Source: Rhodococcus sp. G-MC3 (lineage in GTDB: Bacteria > Actinomycetota > Actinomycetes > Mycobacteriales > Mycobacteriaceae). Taken from it: a stretch of DNA of 64,000 nt. The stretch is taken from NCBI RefSeq assembly GCF_030063335.1, contig NZ_JASISW010000001.1:124001-188000 (forward strand), read 5' to 3'. Position 1 is the first letter of the stretch. Each line of letters starts with the position of its first letter. Shown piece after piece: positions 58,065 to 64,000 of the stretch. The notes beneath the pieces were generated by a model. The model was not told the DNA's origin. It did no database searches and saw nothing but the letters and a program-made list of their open reading frames with translations. Both the position numbers and the translations under genes were made by a program.

Positions 58065-58078
58065 TAGAACGTGTTCTA
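58065..58078. promoter_or_regulatory. KstR-type operator box
   Basis: TAGAACGTGTTCTA fits the KstR consensus TNNAACNNGTTNNA at every specified position and is a perfect inverted repeat apart from the central 2-bp spacer. It lies 7 bp before the LLM oxidoreductase ATG and includes the stop codon of cobE (58076-58078). KstR is the TetR-family repressor of cholesterol catabolism genes in Rhodococcus and Mycobacterium. Confidence 0.75.
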
Positions 58079-58438
58079 GTCCGCTTGGCAAGCAATCGCG
58101 ACGGTCACTCCCCGTCGACTGGTCTTTCCCACCACCAGCGGGCCGCCGCCGCTCCCCCGGATCGCCGCCGCTTCTGCGACGCTCGACACACCCACCGCCG
58201 CACGAACACGGCTCGACGGATCGGGGACGACGATGGAGGCGAGTTCGTCGGCGGTGAACACCGAACACCGAACACCGAGCGCGTCTGCGACCGAGCCACC
58301 CAGCGTCCGCTTTGCCTCGATCGTTGCAACCGCACTTACCGTCCAGGACGAGCGGACTAGACTCCCGACCAGTTCAAGACACTCGAGGACCGTCGCCGCC
58401 GAACTCGCACCAATACCCACGACAACGCACTCAGACAT
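58076..58438 (-). CDS. cobE: Cobalamin biosynthesis protein CobE / CbiG C-terminal type
   Basis: 120 aa from ATG 58438; the longer ORF start (58459) lies inside cobB. Small protein matching the CbiG C-terminal/CobE domain: ECVVVGIGASSAATVLECLEL and AEAAAIRGSGGGPLVVGKTSRRGVTVAIA. Overlaps cobB by 8 bp. Last gene of the cob operon; its stop is within the KstR-type box. Confidence 0.85.
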   Translation of the reverse strand: MSECVVVGIGASSAATVLECLELVGSLVRSSWTVSAVATIEAKRTLGGSVADALGVRCSVFTADELASIVVPDPSSRVRAAVGVSSVAEAAAIRGSGGGPLVVGKTSRRGVTVAIACQAD

Positions 58439-59840
58439 GAGCAACGGAGAAGGCAGCACAGGCGTCGACGAAACGACTCACCGATCTCGGAATGCCTGCC
58501 GGGTGCGTGTGAAGATACGACGCGTGAACGCCGCCCTGGACGAATCCCTCGCGGATGACTCGTTGTTCGACCACTCTACTGGGATTGCGCCACCCCCACG
58601 CCGGAGCTGGATTTTCGATTCCACTCTCCACCAACATCGTTCGGTGGAACTCATGACCGGTCACCCGTGTACCCGCCTCGAACAGAACGGAATTCTCCAG
58701 CGCAACCGCATCTCGGTAGCCGAGCGTCAACGCGGACCCGAAGCGGGCTTCGACGTCGAGGACGCCTGCCATCGCATGGCCGTCGAGGCGGCGCCCGAGG
58801 TACAGCAGGCCTGCACATTCTGCGTGAATCGGAATGCCCTGGGCGGCAACCCGCCTCACATCCGCCAGCAATGCCGTGTTGGCCGCCAACTGCTCGGCGT
58901 GCTCCTCCGGAAATCCGCCGGGCACAACGACGCCCGCGACCCGATCCGGCAGTCCATCGCTCAATGGATCGAACACCGCGACCTCGGCGCCCGACGCACG
59001 TAGGAGTTCGACGTGTTCCGCGTAGCCGAACGTGAATGCTGCCCCGCCGGCGATCGCCACCACCGGAGCGCCGTCGGACCTCTCCCCTGCCTCCAGCTCT
59101 GCATCCCAGGCCGTCGCGGCGACCGACGAGTCTGCCAGTGACACGATCGCCTCGAGATCGACGTGCTCGCGAACGAGCGCAGCCATCGCGTCGACGGCTG
59201 CTTCGGCGCGAGTTCCGTGCTCGAGTGCGGTGATCAGTCCGAGATGACGAGAGGGAACAGCCAACTCGGTCATACGGGGAAGCGATCCCAGTACTGGCAC
59301 ACCCACGCGTTCGCACGCTTGCCGCAGTACCTCCTCGTGCCGAGGACTGCCCACGCGATTGAGGATCACGCCGCCGATACGCACGGACGTGTCGAACGTC
59401 GAGAACCCGTGCAGCACAGCAGCAAGGCTCTGACTGTGTCCCCTGGCATCGACCACCAACACGACCGGCGCACCGAGCATCGAGGCCACAGCGGCCGTCG
59501 ATCCCTCCGCCGACGCCGCGCCCGCACCTGACATGTCGATCTTTCCGTCGAACAACCCCATGACACCTTCGACGATTGCGATGTCGCATCCAGCGCTGCC
59601 GTGCCGGTACAGCGGACCAATGCGCTCGGACCCGACCATCACCGCATCGAGATTGCGACCGGGCAAACCCGTCGCCAGTGCGTGATAGCCGGGGTCGATG
59701 TAGTCGGGACCGACTTTGAAGGGCGCGACTCTCGTGCCCGCAGCCCGCAACGCGCCCATCAAGCCGGTGGCGACGGTTGTCTTGCCGCTACCTGACGCGG
59801 GCGCGGCGATGACGACAGCGGGAACCGAGTAGGTCACCAT
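58431..59840 (-). CDS. cobB: Cobyrinate / hydrogenobyrinate a,c-diamide synthase
   Basis: 469 aa from ATG 59840 (a GTG at 59837 is also possible). N-terminal ATPase: APASGSGKTTVATGLMGALRAAGTRV. C-terminal glutamine amidotransferase with the nucleophile in IHAECAGLLYLGRRLDG and a C-terminal His region (VTGHEFHRTMLV). Amidates the a and c side chains of the corrin ring. Corresponds to Rv2848c. Overlaps cobO by 7 bp. Confidence 0.96.
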   Translation of the reverse strand: MVTYSVPAVVIAAPASGSGKTTVATGLMGALRAAGTRVAPFKVGPDYIDPGYHALATGLPGRNLDAVMVGSERIGPLYRHGSAGCDIAIVEGVMGLFDGKIDMSGAGAASAEGSTAAVASMLGAPVVLVVDARGHSQSLAAVLHGFSTFDTSVRIGGVILNRVGSPRHEEVLRQACERVGVPVLGSLPRMTELAVPSRHLGLITALEHGTRAEAAVDAMAALVREHVDLEAIVSLADSSVAATAWDAELEAGERSDGAPVVAIAGGAAFTFGYAEHVELLRASGAEVAVFDPLSDGLPDRVAGVVVPGGFPEEHAEQLAANTALLADVRRVAAQGIPIHAECAGLLYLGRRLDGHAMAGVLDVEARFGSALTLGYRDAVALENSVLFEAGTRVTGHEFHRTMLVESGIENPAPAWGWRNPSRVVEQRVIREGFVQGGVHASYLHTHPAGIPRSVSRFVDACAAFSVAHV

Positions 59841-60454
59841 TCGATGCCGCGTTGACCTTTACGGCCCGCATCCATCGGATGCTTGACCTTGGTCATCTCG
59901 GTGACGAGGTCGGCTGCCTCGATCAACGCCTGTGGTGCGTCGCGCCCGGTGATCACGACGTGCTGATTTCCCGGTCGATTCCTCAGGACCTCGACTACCT
60001 CGTCGACGTCCACCCACCCCCACTTGAGTGGGTAGGTGAATTCGTCGAGTACGTAGAAGCGATGCGTTTCTTCGGACAATCTTCGGGAGATCTCGGTCCA
60101 CCCGTCCGCTGCAGCCGCGGCATGATCGACCTCTGAGCCCTTCTTACGCGTCCAGGACCAGCCTTCGCCCATCTTGTGCCATTCGACGGCTCCGCCGGTC
60201 CCCGACTCCTCGTGTAGCTCGCCGAGAATCTTGAACGTCGCCTCTTCGCCGACCTTCCACTTCGCACTCTTGACGAACTGGAACACCCCGACATCGAATC
60301 CTTGGTTCCACGCGCGCAGCGCCATACCGAACGCAGCAGTCGATTTTCCCTTGCCTGGCCCCGTGTGCACGGCGAGGACCGGCTGGTTGCGTCGTTGACG
60401 CGTCGTCAGACCGTCCTCGGGAACCGTCCCGGCCAGTGGCACTCCTTGTGGCAC
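59834..60454 (-). CDS. cobO: Corrinoid adenosyltransferase
   Basis: 206 aa from GTG 60454 with AGGGAGC upstream; longer readings run into the chelatase in another frame. P-loop HTGPGKGKSTAAFGMALRA, then FVLDEFTYPLKWGWVD-like YVLDEFTYPL and VVITGRDAPQALIEAADLVTEM. Transfers the adenosyl group to cobalt of corrinoids. Equivalent of Rv2849c. Confidence 0.96.
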   Translation of the reverse strand: MPQGVPLAGTVPEDGLTTRQRRNQPVLAVHTGPGKGKSTAAFGMALRAWNQGFDVGVFQFVKSAKWKVGEEATFKILGELHEESGTGGAVEWHKMGEGWSWTRKKGSEVDHAAAAADGWTEISRRLSEETHRFYVLDEFTYPLKWGWVDVDEVVEVLRNRPGNQHVVITGRDAPQALIEAADLVTEMTKVKHPMDAGRKGQRGIEW

Positions 60455-60464
60455 GACTCGCTCC

Positions 60465-62435
60465 CTACGCCGCTGCGCGGACGATGTCCGCGACACGCTC
60501 GGCCGACAGATCGCCCAGTCGAACGTAACCACCACCGAGGTGGCGAGCGAAATCTGCGGCGAGCCCGAGACGCACCATTCCCGACTCGCAGTCGACGACG
60601 ACGGAGGCAATACCGTCGGAGGCGATCCTCGACGCCGCGATACGAGATCTGCCCACCGGGTCCACCCCTCCCGTCGCACGACCGTCCGTCAGCGCCACGA
60701 CGAGTGCACGCCGCAGAGGATCGCGGACCTTCTCTCGCAGCACGACTTCACGTGCCTTCAAGAATCCTTGCGCAAGTGGCGATTTCCCGCCGGTCTTCAT
60801 TCTGTGTAACCGCGTGACCGCGACATCGACACTCGACGTCGGAGGCAACACGAGCTCGGCGTCACGCCCTCGCACGGTGATGACGGCGACTTTGTCTCGT
60901 CGCTGATAGGCGTCGCGCAGCAGCGAGAGCACCGCACCGGTAACGGCGGACAGTCGATCCCGAGCCGACATCGACCCGGATGCATCGACGACGAAAACGA
61001 TCAGATTCCCTTCGCGTCCTTCGCGCTGAGCACCGCGCAGATCGGCAGGCTCCAGCCGGAATCGGCCCGCAGTTCGCCCGCGAGCCACCTGCTGTTCGGC
61101 TGCCGCGAACAACGTCCCGATCAAGTGAAGGCCACTGCCACGTTCAATGGTTGCGCGTACGGCACGACCCTGCGCCGACCGCGAACGCGATCTCCGGCCC
61201 GGGGCACCTTCACCCACGCCGGGGACCTCCATCAGCCGCGCACGGAATTGAGATCCTGGAGTTCCTGCGTCGCGATCGTGGGAACCGTTGCCTGCAGGCT
61301 TTTCTGGAACCTGTTGGTCATCTTCCTCGGATCCTGAAGAGTCGGCATCCGCTTGTGCGCCGCCCCCATCGCCGTCAGGACCCGAGTCGGTGGGGTCAGG
61401 ATCGGTGGGGTCGGGATCGGTGGGGTCAGGATCGGTGGGGTCGGGATCGGTGGGGTCGGGATCCGGTCGCTCGGCCTGTTCGGCGGCGTCGCGCATCGCA
61501 TCGTCGAGAGCCTTCTCATTGATACCGGGCTCGTCGAACGGATCTCGCCGACGCCGATGCGGCAGAGCAAGCTCCGCTGCGACGCGCACATCGCTCTCCT
61601 CCACGGTCTTCGAGCCACGCCATGCCGCATGCGCCGAGGCCGTCCGGGCAACAACGAGGTCCCCTCGCATACCGTCGACGTCGAACGAGGCACACAGGGC
61701 GGCGATCCGGCGGAGTTCGATGTCGTCGAGGACAACGCCGTCCAACACATCCCGGGCTTCGAGAATTCTTCGAGCTATATCGGCGTCATCGTTCGCGTAT
61801 CCCTCCGCGAACGCGTGCGGATCGCGCTCGTAGTTCAGGCGGCGCCGAACCACGTCCATCCGAACGTCGACGTCACGGGAGGCACGCACGTCCACAGCGA
61901 GCCCGAAGCGGTCCAACAACTGTGGCCGCAGTTCCCCTTCCTCGGGGTTCATGGTGCCGACGAGCACGAACTGCGCCGGATGCGAATGCGATACACCGTC
62001 GCGTTCGATGTGGACGCGTCCCATCGCGGCGGCATCGAGAAGCACATCGACGAGGTGGTCGTGCAGAAGGTTCACTTCGTCGACGTACAGAACACCGCGA
62101 TGCGCGGCCGCCAACAGACCGGGCTGAAATGCGCGTTCACCGTCGCGCAGCACTTTCTCGAGATCGAGCGAGCCGACCACCCTGTCCTCGGTGGCGCCGA
62201 CGGGCAGTTCGACCAGCCGAGCGGCGCGCGTGACACCCGCGTCCTCGACGGCCGGGAGCAAGGCAGCGAGCGCGCGAACCACGGTGGATTTAGCGGTCCC
62301 TTTCTCTCCGCGCACCAGCACGCCACCGATACCGGGGTGCACCGCGCAGAGGATCAGCGACAACCGAAGTTGATCCTGGCCGACGATCGCGGTGAACGGA
62401 TACCCGGGCTGCGGCACCTCGATGTCCTGCTGCAC
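60465..62435 (-). CDS. Magnesium-/cobalt-chelatase-like AAA+ and VWA protein
   Basis: 656 aa from GTG 62435, with AAGGAG 8 nt upstream. N-terminal AAA+ domain ([42 protein letters not shown]), a linker with acidic Pro/Asp/Thr repeats (61391-61465), and a C-terminal von Willebrand A domain ([16 protein letters not shown] region, MIDAS DASGS). Fused BchI-BchD-like subunits. By context it is likely a cobalt chelatase component or a metallochaperone for the cob operon (Rv2850c-like); the family also serves Mg-chelation. Confidence 0.9.
   Translation of the reverse strand: MQQDIEVPQPGYPFTAIVGQDQLRLSLILCAVHPGIGGVLVRGEKGTAKSTVVRALAALLPAVEDAGVTRAARLVELPVGATEDRVVGSLDLEKVLRDGERAFQPGLLAAAHRGVLYVDEVNLLHDHLVDVLLDAAAMGRVHIERDGVSHSHPAQFVLVGTMNPEEGELRPQLLDRFGLAVDVRASRDVDVRMDVVRRRLNYERDPHAFAEGYANDDADIARRILEARDVLDGVVLDDIELRRIAALCASFDVDGMRGDLVVARTASAHAAWRGSKTVEESDVRVAAELALPHRRRRDPFDEPGINEKALDDAMRDAAEQAERPDPDPTDPDPTDPDPTDPDPTDPDPTDSGPDGDGGGAQADADSSGSEEDDQQVPEKPAGNGSHDRDAGTPGSQFRARLMEVPGVGEGAPGRRSRSRSAQGRAVRATIERGSGLHLIGTLFAAAEQQVARGRTAGRFRLEPADLRGAQREGREGNLIVFVVDASGSMSARDRLSAVTGAVLSLLRDAYQRRDKVAVITVRGRDAELVLPPTSSVDVAVTRLHRMKTGGKSPLAQGFLKAREVVLREKVRDPLRRALVVALTDGRATGGVDPVGRSRIAASRIASDGIASVVVDCESGMVRLGLAADFARHLGGGYVRLGDLSAERVADIVRAAA
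61391..61465. repeat. 15-bp tandem repeat inside the chelatase gene
   Basis: Five units of tggggtcRggatcgg (the fifth slightly altered) alternate A/G at one position. They encode DPDPT repeats in the linker between the AAA+ and VWA domains. Confidence 0.9.
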
Positions 62436-62482
62436 GAGAAAATCTCCTTAGTTCCGCGGACTCCGCGCCGAGGATTCGAGAT

Positions 62483-62501
62483 GCTCGCCGGGCAGGCGAG
62501 C
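62483..62501 (-). terminator. Hairpin in the riboswitch expression platform
   Basis: Arms GCTCGCC/GGCGAGC with a 5-nt loop lie between the riboswitch aptamer and the chelatase start. No U-tract, so control of translation, or a Rho-linked mechanism, is more likely than intrinsic termination. Confidence 0.45.
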
Positions 62502-62516
62502 GATGTTCGACGGTAA

Positions 62517-62630
62517 CCGTGCGGTGATCTGGCTTCGGAGGAAACTTCTCCTCGTACACAGTGGCGGGACCGCGCCTGATTCTCACAGGACTTCCCCGCA
62601 TCAGCTCCGTTGGTGAAACACTACTGCCGG
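62517..62630 (-). ncRNA. Cobalamin riboswitch controlling the cob operon
   Basis: On the minus strand the aptamer core reads GGGGAAGTCCTGTGAGAATCAGG (given here by position: 62575-62597), then GGTCCCGCCACTGT (62558-62571), and the B12 box AAGCCAGATCACCGC (62521-62535). These are conserved elements of the cobalamin (AdoCbl) riboswitch class in the right order. It ends about 80 bp before the chelatase start, so it probably lowers expression of the chelatase-cobO-cobB-cobE operon when coenzyme B12 is abundant. Confidence 0.9.
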
Positions 62631-62637
62631 TGTGGTT

Positions 62638-63114
62638 CTACCCCTCGCTCCACGGCGTACCGCCGCCGCGGCGCATAGGTGTATGAGGAATACCGTCCTC
62701 GAGAACTTCCTCGCCATCGGGAAGGAACCCGTGCTTGGCGTACATGTCGACGAGGTAGCTCTGCGCGTTGATACGGCACGGCGCAGATCCGACCTCGGCC
62801 AGAGCCGCACGCAAAATTCGCGTCGTGTGCCCCTGACCCCGCGCCGAACGCTGAGTGCACAGTCGTCCGATCCGGAACGCCTTTTCGCCGTCGTCGTGCT
62901 CTTCCATCAAACGAAGCGTGCACACAACCTCGCCGTCACGTTCGAGCCAGAAGTGCCGGGTCTCGGCGAGAAGATCCCGACCGTCCAACTCGGGGTACGC
63001 GCACGCCTGCTCAACGACGAATACCTCTACACGCAGCTTCAACAGGTCATACAGAGTGTTGTTGGACAGGTCAAGAGCCCAGGATCGCTTGAGGGCAGCT
63101 GCTTGCGTAGTCAT
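62638..63114 (-). CDS. GNAT N-acetyltransferase, ElaA-like
   Basis: 158 aa. Acetyl-CoA-binding motif RLCTQRSARGQGHTTRIL and the C-terminal YAKHGFLPDGEEVLEDGIPHTPM resemble ElaA. The N-terminal half has LRVEVFVVEQACAYPELDGRDL. Substrate unknown. Located between the riboswitch and mqo, as in M. tuberculosis (Rv2851c). Its stop is 7 bp from the riboswitch. Confidence 0.9.
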   Translation of the reverse strand: MTTQAAALKRSWALDLSNNTLYDLLKLRVEVFVVEQACAYPELDGRDLLAETRHFWLERDGEVVCTLRLMEEHDDGEKAFRIGRLCTQRSARGQGHTTRILRAALAEVGSAPCRINAQSYLVDMYAKHGFLPDGEEVLEDGIPHTPMRRGGGTPWSEG

Positions 63115-63126
63115 CTGCTGTTGCTA

Positions 63127-64000
63127 TCACACGCCGCTGGGCTGTGCACGATGGGACGCCTCGGCACGATGGGACGGCTCGGCACGATGGGACGGCTCGG
63201 CGAGCAGCGTCGTATCGTCCAACTGGAGTCCACGAGCGGTCCAGTCGAACATCTCACGGAACAGAGCCGGATCCTCGGCGAGCTTCTTGCCCAAGGACGG
63301 AACCATCTCCTTCAGCTTCGGCTGCCAACCCTGGTAGCGATCGCCGAAGCAGCGCTGAAGCACGTCGAGCATCGCGGGGACAGCGGTGGACGCACCGGGC
63401 GACGCACCGAGCAGACCAGCGATGGTGCCATCGGCAGCGTTGATGACCGCCGTGCCGAATTCGAGTACGCCGCCGCGGCCCTTCTTCCTGATGACCTGGA
63501 CACGCTGGCCTGCCGTGACCAGTTCCCAGTCCTTGCCGACGACATCGGGGGCGAATTCCCGCAGAGTCTCGACGCGGTCTGCTTCGGACTGAGCAAGTTC
63601 ACTCACCAAGTACTTCACCAAACCGAGTTCGGTGACGCCCACTCCGAGCATCGACATGAGGTTGCCGGGCTTGACGGAACTCGGCAGATCCGTCAACTTT
63701 CCCTGCTTGAGGAACTTCGGCGACCAGCCTGCGTACGGACCGAACAGCAGGCCGGGCTTGCCGCCGATGACGCGGGTGTCGAGGTGCGGCACGGACATCG
63801 GCGGAGCACCGACCGATGCCTTGCCGTAGACCTTCGCCGAGTGCTGACCGATGAGGTCGGGGTTGGTGCATCGCAGCCATTCGCCGCTGACCGGGAAGCC
63901 GCCGAATCCCTTGATCTCCTCGATGCCGGACTTCTGCAGCAGGTGTAGCGCGCCGCCGCCTGCCCCGACGAAGACGAACTTGGCGTTGACGGTCTTTTTC
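63127..64000 (-). CDS. mqo: Malate:quinone oxidoreductase, 5' partial (C-terminal part)
   Basis: Membrane-associated FAD enzyme oxidising malate to oxaloacetate with quinone as acceptor. The frame is open from the window edge: [25 protein letters not shown] (by position, minus strand from 64000), then [14 protein letters not shown] and [14 protein letters not shown], about 291 codons. The start is outside the window. The last residues are a repeat-encoded tail (AEPSHR three times). Equivalent of Rv2852c. Confidence 0.93.
   Translation of the reverse strand, partial: KKTVNAKFVFVGAGGGALHLLQKSGIEEIKGFGGFPVSGEWLRCTNPDLIGQHSAKVYGKASVGAPPMSVPHLDTRVIGGKPGLLFGPYAGWSPKFLKQGKLTDLPSSVKPGNLMSMLGVGVTELGLVKYLVSELAQSEADRVETLREFAPDVVGKDWELVTAGQRVQVIRKKGRGGVLEFGTAVINAADGTIAGLLGASPGASTAVPAMLDVLQRCFGDRYQGWQPKLKEMVPSLGKKLAEDPALFREMFDWTARGLQLDDTTLLAEPSHRAEPSHRAEASHRAQPSGV
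63146..63199. repeat. 18-bp tandem repeat at the 3' end of mqo
   Basis: Three units of gcacgatgggacgSctcg, the first differing by one base. They encode AEPSHR-like repeats just before the mqo stop. Confidence 0.9.

Noticed and set aside
61391..61465. Regular short repeats as a possible CRISPR array
   Set aside because: Units are contiguous, without spacers, and in frame within the chelatase gene.

Overview
The window is a stretch of a GC-rich actinobacterial chromosome, most likely Rhodococcus or a close Nocardiaceae relative. The evidence is the strong codon bias, GTG/TTG starts with stop-start overlaps, actinobacterial families (PptT, EfpA, DUF4439, an Rv2850c-like chelatase, an F420-type luciferase-like enzyme) and gene order that follows Mycobacterium tuberculosis in long blocks: pepR-gpsI-rpsO-ribF-mntR-truB-pptT, dinF-nrnA-rbfA-infB-ylxR-nusA-rimP, and proS-efpA-cysG-cobB-cobO-chelatase-mqo. 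Species assignment is inference. I saw no rRNA, tRNA, CRISPR array, prophage or transposase.

Layout. 1-9971 is the distal part of the complex I operon, nuoG (5' truncated by the window edge) through nuoN, nearly every junction overlapping. 10100-14933 holds small transcription units: an endonuclease/exonuclease/phosphatase-family protein, a small membrane protein with a ComB-like phosphatase, a polyprenol-phosphate mannosyltransferase, a lipoprotein, and a plsC/TetR divergent pair around a three-half-site operator. 14922-20265 (minus) carries an M16 protease, PNPase, S15 and RibF, with hairpins between them. 20369-23676 (plus) is a metal ABC transporter followed by its probable DtxR/MntR-type regulator. 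23673-26255 (minus) is truB-pptT-metallophosphoesterase. 26644-29824 (plus) is a molybdate uptake block: a HTH-TOBE protein plus modABC. 29854-38251 (minus) is the translation/RNA block from rimP to the MATE exporter. 38392-45026 contains a Tat-lipoprotein/ferritin-like pair, an MFS/TetR divergent pair, an acyl-CoA dehydrogenase and proS. 45075-48176 has yaaA, a DUF2786 gene and an AbiEi/DUF559-like putative nuclease bracketed by two 58-bp palindromes. 48198-58057 (minus) runs efpA, cysG, an ABC-F protein, a PhoD-like phosphatase, a frameshifted DUF3224 gene, an ABC exporter pair and an F420-type oxidoreductase under a KstR-type box. 58076-62435 (minus) is a cobalamin operon (cobE-cobB-cobO-chelatase) behind a cobalamin riboswitch. 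The window ends in a GNAT gene and the 3' part of mqo.

The items most worth a second look are the pair of covarying 58-bp palindromes on either side of the putative nuclease gene, the KstR-like box that also contains the cobE stop codon, the triple half-site operator that helps correct the plsC start, and a set of genes whose -10 element lies 6-7 nt before the start codon (probable leaderless mRNAs).
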